From Ipomoea triloba (taxonomy: Eukaryota; Streptophyta; Magnoliopsida; Solanales; Convolvulaceae), in assembly GCF_003576645.1 (NCBI RefSeq), contig NC_044927.1, forward strand, positions 10,978,066-11,042,065: DNA of 64,000 nt, read 5' to 3'. Shown here one piece after another: positions 11,516 through 22,127 of this stretch. The notes under the pieces were generated by a model. The model saw only the letters and a program-made list of their open reading frames with translations, did no database searches and was not told the origin of the DNA. The position numbers were made by a program, and so were the translations under genes. Every line of letters begins with the position of its first letter. Position 1 is the first letter of the stretch.

Positions 11516-12310
11516 TGTAGACACAGAAAATTTGAACTCAAAAATGGACCGATTAAATTATTATTGGGCCTAATGTTGAGATTGATTATTGGATCAATTT
11601 AATTAATTGGGTCATGATGATTAAATTGATTTAATTAGCCCAATTAAAATTGATGTTGGGTCATTGAATTAATTGATTAATGGGCCAAGCCCGATTCATA
11701 TTTGAATTTAATAATAATTATAATTATAATTTAAATAAAATTTTATTATATTTGAATTTAATAATTATAATTAATTTGAATTTGAATTAGATGATAGAGT
11801 TTTGAACCTGGACTTGATTATGGCGATGTTCATTCCCTTAATTAATTAATTAATTAATTAATTAATTAATTAATTAGGAAGTTTGTTGAGGGAAGTTGGT
11901 TGCACACTCCACTATAAATAGAGCCCCTCATTTCACATTTAAGACACACCTTGAAGATTGAAGACTTGAGAGCTTTTGAAGGCATTGAAGGCATTCTGAA
12001 GCAGTTAAAGACTTGAAGTACTTTGACGGTTCCAGTTGAATATCACGCCCTTGAATCCCGGAAGGCCACGCCGTTTGAATCCCGGAAAGCTACGCCATTT
12101 GAATCCCGGAAGCTACGTCAGTTGAATCCCGGAGGCTACGCTATTTGAATCCCGGAGGCTACGCCACTTGAAACCCGGAGGCACTTCAGTAGAACACGTC
12201 AGTGAAGAATCAGAGGACTATACAGAGATTTTGTACCTGCAACTTGAATTACACACACACTGTAACCCGATATTGTGAATATATACAATTTCGAATTTTT
12301 TGTGTTTACA
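11516..12310 (+). repeat. 5' LTR of the Tat-lineage element
   Basis: This 795-bp LTR begins tgtagacaca and ends gtgtttaca. It carries a (ttaa)n run near 11840-11876 and a TATA-like ctataaatagag at about 11910. A short repeat array lies in its R/U5 part. Confidence 0.92.
12048..12190 (+). repeat. Short tandem repeats within the Tat LTR
   Basis: Six imperfect units of about 20-22 bp share the core 'ttgaatcccggaggctacg'. They are downstream of the TATA box and so would be in the transcript leader. The same array recurs wherever this LTR segment recurs (about 13309, 14570 and 27399). Confidence 0.85.
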
Positions 12311-12312
12311 GA

Positions 12313-12332
12313 TTTTGGCACGCCCAGTGGGA
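12313..12332 (+). other. Primer binding site of the Tat-lineage element
   Basis: The segment tttggcacgcccagtgggac lies just after the LTR and contains the TGG start expected of a primer binding site. Identical sequence recurs at about 13574. A variant, cacgcccaatggg, at 14841 is fused to gag. Confidence 0.65.
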
Positions 12333-12380
12333 CAACTCTGCCTCTCATCTCTTCACTTCCAAGCTATACAAAGAATCCAA

Positions 12381-13277
12381 ATGGCATCAAGAAAGACTTA
12401 CGCTCAAGCTACCGGCTCTAAGGCATCTTCTGTGGCCGGCTCCGACAGGCGCGAGGTGCAAGGTGCACTGACTCGGAGTCGAGTGAGGGACCTAGGGGTG
12501 GAGTTGACCGAGACCCGAAACATTGCTCGCAACGTCGTCCGAAGGCTTGGAGGCGTCTCCGTCGGCTCAAAGAAAGCTACATATGATAGAGGTTTATCCT
12601 CAACAACAGAGATCGTTGGTGGCAAGAGTCCTATTCCCTCAAATGAAGCTACTCGAAGCGAAAGTCCTCCCCCTACTCCCTCAAGTACAACTACCAGTAG
12701 CAAGGGCCCTGTGAGTCCTACTCCATCAGGCGAACCCCTTAGCAGCGGAAGCTCATCTCCCATATCTCATCCATCGCCGATGTGGAAACAAGCCTCGGAG
12801 TGGACCCACGTCTACATAGTCATGCCCGCTATGGCAACAAACGCAACTTCAGTGGAGGAACAACTAGCAAACATCACCAAAGCTCTGGAGGGAATAAGTG
12901 GGCTTCTTCACAGTCAAGAAAGGAGGCTTAATGATCTGAGTGAAAAAGTTGAAAGCGGAAGGAACGGCGAAACAAGTCGAGCTTCCGAGAAACGACCTCA
13001 AACCCAAGAAGAGGCTATTGACGTCGAGTTGCCACGTCATCAAAGCAGGCACATGGAAGAGACTACCTCTCGCCCGCATCCCGCTGAAAGGAGTGTTCAA
13101 GTTTCTGGGGGCATGATACACGTCGACCAGCTGAATGACTATATCATGGGAGCAATCAAAGGGAGACTCGAGGGAGGACAACCTTCATACACTTACTCTA
13201 AGCCTTACACCTTGAAGATTGAAGACTTGAGAGCTTTTGAAGGCATTGAAGGCATTCTGAAGCAGTTAAAGACTTGA
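12381..13277 (+). pseudogene. Gag N-terminal fragment, copy 1 (Tat element)
   Basis: The ORF starts at ATG 12381 (MASRKTYAQATG). It contains a Ser/Pro/Thr-rich linker at residues 80-135 and a coiled-coil-like segment (EEQLANITKALEGI...) at about 155-190, as in Tat-type gag N-termini. About 277 residues are gag-like (to SKPYT). The last 21 codons are translated LTR sequence, so the protein is truncated by the duplication. It lacks the capsid core, which is found at 14849 onward. Confidence 0.75.
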
Positions 13278-13641
13278 AGTACTTTGACGGTTCCAGTTGA
13301 ATATCACGCCCTTGAATCCCGGAAGGCCACGCCGTTTGAATCCCGGAAAGCTACGCCATTTGAATCCCGGAAGCTACGTCAGTTGAATCCCGGAGGCTAC
13401 GCTATTTGAATCCCGGAGGCTACGCCACTTGAAACCCGGAGGCACTTCAGTAGAACACGTCAGTGAAGAATCAGAGGACTATACAGAGATTTTGTACCTG
13501 CAACTTGAATTACACACACACTGTAACCCGATATTGTGAATATATACAATTTCGAATTTTTTGTGTTTACAGATTTTGGCACGCCCAGTGGGACAACTCT
13601 GCCTCTCATCTCTTCACTTCCAAGCTATACAAAGAATCCAA

Positions 13642-14538
13642 ATGGCATCAAGAAAGACTTACGCTCAAGCTACCGGCTCTAAGGCATCTTCTGTGGCCGG
13701 CTCCGACAGGCGCGAGGTGCAAGGTGCACTGACTCGGAGTCGAGTGAGGGACCTAGGGGTGGAGTTGACCGAGACCCGAAACATTGCTCGCAACGTCGTC
13801 CGAAGGCTTGGAGGCGTCTCCGTCGGCTCAAAGAAAGCTACATATGATAGAGGTTTATCCTCAACAACAGAGATCGTTGGTGGCAAGAGTCCTATTCCCT
13901 CAAATGAAGCTACTCGAAGCGAAAGTCCTCCCCCTACTCCCTCAAGTACAACTACCAGTAGCAAGGGCCCTGTGAGTCCTACTCCATCAGGCGAACCCCT
14001 TAGCAGCGGAAGCTCATCTCCCATATCTCATCCATCGCCGATGTGGAAACAAGCCTCGGAGTGGACCCACGTCTACATAGTCATGCCCGCTATGGCAACA
14101 AACGCAACTTCAGTGGAGGAACAACTAGCAAACATCACCAAAGCTCTGGAGGGAATAAGTGGGCTTCTTCACAGTCAAGAAAGGAGGCTTAATGATCTGA
14201 GTGAAAAAGTTGAAAGCGGAAGGAACGGCGAAACAAGTCGAGCTTCCGAGAAACGACCTCAAACCCAAGAAGAGGCTATTGACGTCGAGTTGCCACGTCA
14301 TCAAAGCAGGCACATGGAAGAGACTACCTCTCGCCCGCATCCCGCTGAAAGGAGTGTTCAAGTTTCTGGGGGCATGATACACGTCGACCAGCTGAATGAC
14401 TATATCATGGGAGCAATCAAAGGGAGACTCGAGGGAGGACAACCTTCATACACTTACTCTAAGCCTTACACCTTGAAGATTGAAGACTTGAGAGCTTTTG
14501 AAGGCATTGAAGGCATTCTGAAGCAGTTAAAGACTTGA
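13642..14538 (+). pseudogene. Gag N-terminal fragment, copy 2 (Tat element)
   Basis: Same protein as the copy at 12381-13277, in the second tandem unit. It again ends in translated LTR sequence rather than joining the capsid part at 14849. Confidence 0.75.
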
Positions 14539-14848
14539 AGTACTTTGACGGTTCCAGTTGAATATCACGCCCTTGAATCCCGGAAGGCCACGCCGTTTGA
14601 ATCCCGGAAAGCTACGCCATTTGAATCCCGGAAGCTACGTCAGTTGAATCCCGGAGGCTACGCTATTTGAATCCCGGAGGCTACGCCACTTGAAACCCGG
14701 AGGCACTTCAGTAGAACACGTCAGTGAAGAATCAGAGGACTATACAGAGATTTTGTACCTGCAACTTGAATTACACACACACTGTAACCCGATATTGTGA
14801 ATATATACAATTTCGAATTTTTTGTGTTTACAGATTTTGGCACGCCCA

Positions 14849-17650
14849 ATGGGCTACCAACCTCCTAAGTTTCAACAGTTCGATGGAAAAGGCAACCCGA
14901 GACAGCACATCGCCCACTTTGTGGAAACTTGCAACGATGCTGGAACATATGGAGATTTCCTCGTCAAGCAGTTTGTTCGCTCTTTGAAGGGCACCGCCTT
15001 TGACTGGTACACTGACTTGGAGCATGGCTGCATCGACAGCTGGAGTGACATGGAGCGTGAATTCTTGACTCGTTTCTATAGCACAAGAAGAACTGTTAGC
15101 TTCTTGGAGCTCACCACCGCTCGCCAATGGAAGGATGAACGCGCAGGCGCTTACATTGAGAGATGGAGGGAATTGTGCCTCAACTGCAAGGAAAAGATAT
15201 CACAAAGTTCAGCAATTGAGATGTGTATCCAAGGCATGCACTTCGAGCTATCATACATCCTGCAAGGTATCAAGCCCAGGACATTTGAGGAGTTATCCAG
15301 CCGTGCTCACGATATGGAGTTGAGCATTGAGAACAACGGAGGGCTTAATATGTCAAGTATGCCTAGCTCCTCTAAAGCACCTGCAAGGCAAGAAGTCAAG
15401 AAAGGGGGCAAACCCTTCCCAAAGCAAGAAAAGAAAGAAGTTATGAACGTGAAAACATCACCAGTGCGGGTTTTCACCAAAGTGACTGAGAAGCCTAGGC
15501 CTAGGTCATTCTTTGGGCCATCAAGGGGAACTAGAATTATTGAAGAGATGCAGCAGAAACAGTATCCGTTCTTGGACTCTGACGTTTCGCCCATGTTTGA
15601 TGAGTTATTAAAACTCAAGTTGATTGAATTGCCCGAGATGAAGCGCCCCGAAGAAGCTGCCAGGGTGGATGACCCCAAATATTGTAAGTATCATCGCCTC
15701 CTCGGACACCCGATCGAAAAATGCTTTGTTTTTAAAGATAAAGTAATGGCGCTGGCTCGCGATGGAAAGATTGAACTTACTGATGCGACTGCAAGCTCTA
15801 ACCAAATCTCATGTGGGATGTTCGCACCATTACTCGAGGAGGATGGTGAGAATGATGGGGGCAAGCAATGCAAACGCCCGCTTCCCTTCATTGTGAAATA
15901 TACTAGGGGGCAACACTCAAAGCCGCCACAGGTTGATTCGGTTCACGAGAGGGATTGGGTACTCGTTACCCGCAGAAAGCAAAGGAATGATGTTGGGCCT
16001 GTTAGGCCATTGAAGAGAATGGCGAAGCGATGGATTAAGAAAAGGCCAGCCAGAGACCTCGTTTCTGACGTGAAGAAGAAGGGGCATCCCAACAAGCCGC
16101 GAACACCGGTTACCCTGGCTCAATACATGCCAAAGGTGCTTCATCAACATGAGACAGATATTCTTGGGGCTGGCTTGAATACTAAGGAAAAATATGTTGA
16201 AGTTGAAGAATGTTCATTCCCTGTGGTCGAAGGAAGCGACGAGATTCAGGTCCACAAGGCTACGTCTTTCGCCACCGAGATAACTTTCAAAGATGAAGAT
16301 CTATTACTGGGTGGAACCCCTCACAATCGCCCATTGTTCGTTGAAGGTTATGCTCGCGAACAAAAGATTAAAAGAATTTTGATTGATCAAGGATCGTCCG
16401 TGAATATTCTATCACTCCGAGCTGTGAAAGAACTTGGTATTTCAACTGATGAACTCTCGCAAAGTCGCTTGATGATTCAAGGATTTAATCAAGGCGGGCA
16501 AAGAGCCCTGGGTATTATTAGACTCGATCTTAGGATCGGATCTTTGAGTTCAAGTACTTTTTGTTATGTGATAGATGCAAGAACATCCTACAATCTGTTG
16601 TTGGGTCGACCTTGGATACATGAAAATGGAGTGGTTCCTTCATCATGGCACCAATGCTTAATGTTTGAGAAAGGCGGTGTGATAGAGAAGGTCGTCGCCG
16701 ATGAGATCCCATTCACCGACGCAGAGTCGTACTTTGCAGATGCGAAATTTTACTTAAAGAAACCAGTCGTTGAAGACGACGTTGATAAGAGTAGTAATGA
16801 TACACCCCCCGATCCGAAATGGAAGGGCAAGCAAGTCGCAGACCAAAGTCATTGTGACCAGGAACTTGTTTTCCCATTGATAAGAATTGAACCATTAAAA
16901 GCTACACCGGTCAACTCGTTGGAAGATCAAGTGCGGGTGGGAACAAGTCAGACATTGCCCGAGAAACGCACATATGGTTTTGACCCCAATGCCTATAAAC
17001 TCCTGTTTAAAGCAGGCTTCAACCCCAAGGAACCGCAGAAATTGGGTAGGCTCATTCCAGAAGCCGGTGGTAGAGGCAAGTCAAACCAGCAGGACCCACA
17101 TGCACGCAAAGGATTAGGCTATGTCCCTCCCAAACCTGTGCGAATTTTTATAAACAGAGCTACAAGCAATTGTATATCTACAGATGAAGGTGAGTGTGAT
17201 CCACTATTCACTCCTACCAATGGCAAAAGGAAGTCAGTCTTCAAGAGAATGGGGAAGATAGAGTCTCAGCGCTCAGTCTTTGATAGATTGGGGTCAAACC
17301 CTCAAGCCCCCAAAAGAAAGTCAATCCATGATCGACTTGGAGTTGTCCAAGATGTGAAAAACAACGCAAGTCATCCTGTTGAAGCGGGACCTTCTAAAAG
17401 GCTTCGAAGCACGATTCCTTCTCGTATGAGACGAGAAACAGATATTCATGTTTCATGCGGAGAAATGCTTAAAGTCCAACCTAGGACCATTGTACACACT
17501 CGTGTACAGAAAGGGGAGAATGAGGAAAGCATTGGCTCAAGTGATGATGTAGCACCACCTCAAGGCGAGGAGGCGTCGTCTTTCCACATCACTCTATGTG
17601 ATGAGATCCCGATTGAGGGAGAGGACGCAGAAGAGCACCCCACGAGCTAG
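14849..17650 (+). CDS. Gag capsid core plus aspartic protease (Tat element)
   Basis: The ORF begins at ATG 14849 directly in conserved gag (MGYQPPKFQQFDGKGNP), so the normal N-terminus is missing; it is separately present upstream. The retrotransposon gag domain spans about residues 1-160. A Cys/His motif (CKYHRLLGHPIEKC) is near residue 280. The protease region lies at about residues 490-610, with ILIDQGSSVNIL as the active-site segment and LLGRPW in the C-terminal half. The remainder, to residue 933, is linker. The ORF stops at 17650; pol lies in another frame, overlapping it slightly. Gag assembles the particle and the protease matures it. The frame break suggests a one-base indel near 17630. 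Confidence 0.85.
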   Translation: MGYQPPKFQQFDGKGNPRQHIAHFVETCNDAGTYGDFLVKQFVRSLKGTAFDWYTDLEHGCIDSWSDMEREFLTRFYSTRRTVSFLELTTARQWKDERAGAYIERWRELCLNCKEKISQSSAIEMCIQGMHFELSYILQGIKPRTFEELSSRAHDMELSIENNGGLNMSSMPSSSKAPARQEVKKGGKPFPKQEKKEVMNVKTSPVRVFTKVTEKPRPRSFFGPSRGTRIIEEMQQKQYPFLDSDVSPMFDELLKLKLIELPEMKRPEEAARVDDPKYCKYHRLLGHPIEKCFVFKDKVMALARDGKIELTDATASSNQISCGMFAPLLEEDGENDGGKQCKRPLPFIVKYTRGQHSKPPQVDSVHERDWVLVTRRKQRNDVGPVRPLKRMAKRWIKKRPARDLVSDVKKKGHPNKPRTPVTLAQYMPKVLHQHETDILGAGLNTKEKYVEVEECSFPVVEGSDEIQVHKATSFATEITFKDEDLLLGGTPHNRPLFVEGYAREQKIKRILIDQGSSVNILSLRAVKELGISTDELSQSRLMIQGFNQGGQRALGIIRLDLRIGSLSSSTFCYVIDARTSYNLLLGRPWIHENGVVPSSWHQCLMFEKGGVIEKVVADEIPFTDAESYFADAKFYLKKPVVEDDVDKSSNDTPPDPKWKGKQVADQSHCDQELVFPLIRIEPLKATPVNSLEDQVRVGTSQTLPEKRTYGFDPNAYKLLFKAGFNPKEPQKLGRLIPEAGGRGKSNQQDPHARKGLGYVPPKPVRIFINRATSNCISTDEGECDPLFTPTNGKRKSVFKRMGKIESQRSVFDRLGSNPQAPKRKSIHDRLGVVQDVKNNASHPVEAGPSKRLRSTIPSRMRRETDIHVSCGEMLKVQPRTIVHTRVQKGENEESIGSSDDVAPPQGEEASSFHITLCDEIPIEGEDAEEHPTS

Positions 17651-18879
17651 AGGAAGGGGTACGAGCTGCAATAGACGAGTTAAAGGAGGTTGATCTAGGA
17701 ACTCCTGAGAATCCTCGGCCTATCTTCATTAGTACACTTCTTTCTGATGAAGATGAAGAAATATATGTCGAATTACTAAAAGAGTACATTGATGTCTTCG
17801 CATGGACGTACAAGGAAATGCCAGGGTTAGACCCAAAGGTGGCAGTACACCGCCTGGCAGTGAAAAAGGCAGGTCGTCCAGTCAAGCAAGCTCAACGGCG
17901 CTTTCGACCTGAACTTATTCCCTCAATTGAAGGAGAAGTCAACAAACTCATAGAGGCCGGATTTATTCGCGAAGTGAAATATCCAACTTGGATATCCAGC
18001 ATTGTGCCCGTGCGCAAGAAGAACGGCCAAATTCGCGTATGTGTAGACTTTCGGGACCTTAATGTTGCATGCCCAAAAGATGACTTTCCACTTCCCATCA
18101 CAGAATTGATGATAGATGCTGTAACTGGGCATGAGATCATGTCATTCATGGATGGCTCCTCTGGTTACAATCAGATTCGCATGGCGCCGGAAGATGAGGA
18201 GTTGACAGCGTTCCGAACGCCTAAAGGCATCTATTGCTACAAAGTGATGCCCTTTGGTTTGAAAAATGCAGGTGCTACATACCAAAGGGCTATGCAGAGA
18301 ATATTTGATGACATGCTTCACAAAATGGTGGAATGCTACGTCGATGACTTGGTTGTGAAGTCAAAACTTCGCACAGATCACTTGGGACATTTAAGAAAAG
18401 TCTTCGACCGCTTGCGAAAGTTTCAACTTAAGATGAATCCCTTGAAATGTGCTTTTGGGGTTGCTGCTGGGAAGTTTCTTGGGTTCACTGTTCGACATAG
18501 GGGCATCGAGATCGAACAAGCTAAGATCGACGCTATAATGAAGATGCCCGAACCACGAAACCTTCATGAGCTTAAGAGCTTACAAGGGAAGTTAGCATAC
18601 ATCCGAAGGTTCATATCAAACCTGGCAGGAAGATGTCAACCCTTCAGTCGGCTAATGAAGAAGGGCACCCCGTTCGTATGGGACGAGGCGTGCAAGAATG
18701 CGTTTGAAAGTATCAAGTCATACTTGATGAAGCCGCCCGTGTTGACCGCTCCTATTCACGGTCGCCCACTGATCCTTTATATCTCTGCCCAAGAAAGCTC
18801 TGTGGGTGCCCTGCTTGCTCAAGAAAATGACAACGGGAAAGAGAATGCCCTCTACTATCTCAGTAGAATGATGACCCTA

Positions 18880-18963
18880 AATGAGTTAAAATACTCTCCA
18901 ATTGAGAAGCTATGTTTGGCAAATGAGTTAAAATACTCTCCAATTGAGAAGCTATGTTTGGCA
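18880..18963 (+). repeat. 42-bp exact tandem duplication in RNase H (a)
   Basis: 18880-18921 equals 18922-18963. It duplicates 14 codons (NELKYSPIEKLCLA) in frame, inside a conserved domain where such an insertion would be damaging. Confidence 0.95.
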
Positions 18964-18993
18964 CTCGTGTTCGCCATTAAAAAACTTAAGCAC

Positions 18994-19077
18994 TACTTTG
19001 AAGCTCACATCATTCAACTTGTGTCGAAGGCGAACTACTTTGAAGCTCACATCATTCAACTTGTGTCGAAGGCGAAC
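18994..19077 (+). repeat. 42-bp exact tandem duplication in RNase H (b)
   Basis: 18994-19035 equals 19036-19077. It duplicates 14 codons (YFEAHIIQLVSKAN) in frame, only 30 bp after the previous 42-bp duplication. Confidence 0.95.
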
Positions 19078-19476
19078 CCGGTAAAATTTGTTATGGCGAA
19101 GGTCGTTCTCTCTGACCGCCTGGCAAGGTGGTTTTTATTGTTTCAACAGTTTGAAATCGTCTATGTGCCACAAAAGTCTGTCAAGGGGCAAGCTTTAGCC
19201 GATTTCTTAGCGTATCACCCAATACCAGCTGAATGGGAATTATCTGATGACCTACCTGATGAGGATGTGCTTATCATCGAAGTCCTACCCCCATGGAAGA
19301 TGTATTTTGATGGAGCTGCGCATAGAGGAGGGGCAGGAGCTGGAGTTGTGTTCATCACCCCGGAAGGTGAAGTGTTGCCATATTCATTCACCTTGACAGA
19401 GCCGTGTTCAAACAATGTTGCTGAGTATCAAGCATTGATACTGGGACTAGAGATAGTAGTTGACATGAAGCAGCTG

Positions 19477-21162
19477 AGAATTAACATCTATGGAGATTCA
19501 AAGTTGGTCGTCAACCAAGTGATGGATCTGTACGAAGTGAGGAAAGCAGAGTTAATCCCGTACAACAACTACGCAAAGATACTCATACAATGGTTGGGGG
19601 ACGTCACGATTGAACATGTACCAAGGAAAGAGAACAAGCAAGCTGACGCCTTAGCCGCATTGGCTTCAACTATTGCTCATCCTACAGCTCGAGTACTGTT
19701 AGGAACATCATGTAATAGGTTTTGATGATACCAACTGTTAAGTAAGAATCCCCAAGTCTCGATACATAGGCAAAACAATGTAAGTTCGATAAGTAAACTA
19801 AGAGCGAAAATACAACCGGGTAATTTGAGCTCAACTCGGGAAATATTTAAGCTTAAGGTAAACTTGTTTGAACAACTTAGAAGTTTTCGTGTTGTAAGCA
19901 AACAGATAGATCAGAAGCAGGCACGAGACAACTCTGGAGGAATAAGGGTCTACGAGACATCAACTAAGTCTCGAGACACAAGCCAAGTTCGAGAGGTACG
20001 GACCTCTCGATATACCTATCGAGTTCGAGACGTAAAGAATATTCGAGAGATAGACCTCTCGATACATGGGATTGAAACATCAAGTGGTCGAGACATCTTT
20101 TATGGTCTCGATAAACCGGCACTTCTCCAAGAGGCTGAATGTTAGTCAACATGTGCAGATAAAATACTCTAAGTTTGGAGAAGAAGAATATCATGGAGAT
20201 AAAATATTGAAAAGGTGCTGAGCGGGAGGTTTCAAAATGGACGGAAGTGGATGACACGTCAGACCTCCACCACAAACGGTCAAGAAGTGCACCAATCCTG
20301 AAGTGGTCAGATTCCCCAAACAAGGAATGATGGGAACACAAAAAGAGTAACTTTATCCAAAAGAAGCAAGTGAAGCATGAACTCAAGAAAGTGGAATATG
20401 GAATATTCACTACAAAACAAAAGGCTCAAGTTACAAGACCACTACTCCATGAAAGATGCTGAAATTGTGCAAAGACCCATGTTCGGCATGGGAGACCAAT
20501 TTCAAACGGAATAGTTTTCCCTCCAACGGAACTATTCTTCTACTCTCATATATAAGGACGTAAAGACACAGAAGAAAAGGGTGGTTGTGAAAGAGATCAA
20601 GAGGTTAACAAGAGGTGTCTGATAAAAACGTTCCAGTGCAAAGTGCTTAACTTGGAATATCATCCTGATATTCAATACAGCGAGAGAACACATCTTAGTG
20701 TTCGAAGAGAGTTACAAAGCTAAACTGTCATACATCCAGAAGGTGACCAAAGCTGCTCTACATCAAAGTTGATTCAACGATAGCTTGTGGTCAGATTGGA
20801 GATTGTTACATTCAACTGTGACTATCAACAACGTCTTGCTTTGGATTAAGCAAGGGAGGTGGAGTATCCTGGCTGCTGTCCGAGCGAAAGAAACCTGAGG
20901 CTTGACGCGGGCTTGGTGATCAAAGGTCAAGTGCTCGAGAGACCATCTTTGGAGACAACAGCATGAGGCTAGGGGTCTTGAAGTGAGTATTGAAGTAAGC
21001 TGCTAGCCATCCATATACATAATGGATGGGGAAGGGGGTGCCGATTTGACCAGGAGAGAAAGACTCTGAAATCGAATTTAACCCATAGTAGATGCTGGCA
21101 AGGACTGGAGGTGCGAGGCATGCCTTAATCCCTCTCGCCATTTTGCACGCCATATTAAAAGT
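19477..21162 (+). repeat. 1.7-kb duplicated block, copy left of the gap
   Basis: It is nearly identical to 22128-23819 (offset 2,651 bp, net 6-bp length difference). The only clear difference I see is at 20572-20600, where homopolymer-rich sequence differs from 23221-23250. The block holds the end of the second RNase H, the LTR-like insert and the tail of the antisense mobile-domain ORF. It ends abruptly at the N run. Confidence 0.93.
19697..20830 (+). mobile_element. LTR-like insert in the Tat pol, 3' end unclear
   Basis: Homology to RNase H ends at 19696 and a TG-start sequence, tgttaggaacatc, begins. It resembles the start of the solo LTR at 7791 (tgttaggaat...gttttgatga). A TATA-like atatataagg lies at about 20548, and many 'ctcgaga'-type palindromic words occur at 19960-20120. 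I could not find a matching target duplication or a certain 3' boundary. It may be a truncated or recombined copia-type LTR. A second copy lies at 22348-23487. Confidence 0.5.
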
Positions 21163-22127
21163 NNNNNNNNNNNNNNNNNNNNNNNNNNNNNNNNNNNNNN
21201 NNNNNNNNNNNNNNNNNNNNNNNNNNNNNNNNNNNNNNNNNNNNNNNNNNNNNNNNNNNNNNNNNNNNNNNNNNNNNNNNNNNNNNNNNNNNNNNNNNNN
21301 NNNNNNNNNNNNNNNNNNNNNNNNNNNNNNNNNNNNNNNNNNNNNNNNNNNNNNNNNNNNNNNNNNNNNNNNNNNNNNNNNNNNNNNNNNNNNNNNNNNN
21401 NNNNNNNNNNNNNNNNNNNNNNNNNNNNNNNNNNNNNNNNNNNNNNNNNNNNNNNNNNNNNNNNNNNNNNNNNNNNNNNNNNNNNNNNNNNNNNNNNNNN
21501 NNNNNNNNNNNNNNNNNNNNNNNNNNNNNNNNNNNNNNNNNNNNNNNNNNNNNNNNNNNNNNNNNNNNNNNNNNNNNNNNNNNNNNNNNNNNNNNNNNNN
21601 NNNNNNNNNNNNNNNNNNNNNNNNNNNNNNNNNNNNNNNNNNNNNNNNNNNNNNNNNNNNNNNNNNNNNNNNNNNNNNNNNNNNNNNNNNNNNNNNNNNN
21701 NNNNNNNNNNNNNNNNNNNNNNNNNNNNNNNNNNNNNNNNNNNNNNNNNNNNNNNNNNNNNNNNNNNNNNNNNNNNNNNNNNNNNNNNNNNNNNNNNNNN
21801 NNNNNNNNNNNNNNNNNNNNNNNNNNNNNNNNNNNNNNNNNNNNNNNNNNNNNNNNNNNNNNNNNNNNNNNNNNNNNNNNNNNNNNNNNNNNNNNNNNNN
21901 NNNNNNNNNNNNNNNNNNNNNNNNNNNNNNNNNNNNNNNNNNNNNNNNNNNNNNNNNNNNNNNNNNNNNNNNNNNNNNNNNNNNNNNNNNNNNNNNNNNN
22001 NNNNNNNNNNNNNNNNNNNNNNNNNNNNNNNNNNNNNNNNNNNNNNNNNNNNNNNNNNNNNNNNNNNNNNNNNNNNNNNNNNNNNNNNNNNNNNNNNNNN
22101 NNNNNNNNNNNNNNNNNNNNNNNNNNN
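21163..22127. other. Assembly gap (965 N)
   Basis: Unknown bases. Both flanks carry the same 1.7-kb sequence, so the gap may be an unresolved overlap rather than real missing DNA. Confidence 0.99.

Larger units (their letters stand above)
11946..14832 (+). repeat. 1,261-bp tandem duplication: LTR end + primer site + gag start
   Basis: The unit 11946-13206 is repeated at 13207-14467, and its LTR part is present a third time at 14468-14832. I see no difference between the units in the parts I compared. Each unit holds the 3' 365 bp of the LTR, the primer site and the first 900 bp of gag. The first junction type joins gag (...SYTYSKPY) to the LTR at 'acaccttgaag'. The last joins the primer site to mid-gag at 'cacgccca-tggg', a short stretch shared by both. 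Confidence 0.92.
17638..19725 (+). pseudogene. Pol: RT, RNase H and archaeal-type RNase H (Tat element), 3'-truncated
   Basis: This frame opens around 17600 and runs with no stop through DVFAWTYKEMPGLDP (17790-17835) and the RT. RT motifs include FRDLNVACPKDDFPLP, FMDGSSGYNQI and VMPFGLKNAGATYQ. The catalytic YVDD is at about 18340. The first RNase H spans about 18760-19190 and is disrupted by two 14-residue tandem duplications. A second, archaeal-type RNase H is at about 19294-19690 (MYFDGAAHRGGAGAG, NVAEYQAL, YGDSKLVVNQV, KENKQADALA). This is the hallmark of Tat. From 19697 the sequence is an unrelated LTR-like insert, which supplies the stop. No integrase follows in the window. Confidence 0.85.

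Noticed and set aside
12404..12763. Minus-strand ORFs over gag (also 13665-14024)
   Set aside because: They are shadows of the plus-strand gag frame. The duplicated presence only reflects the tandem unit.
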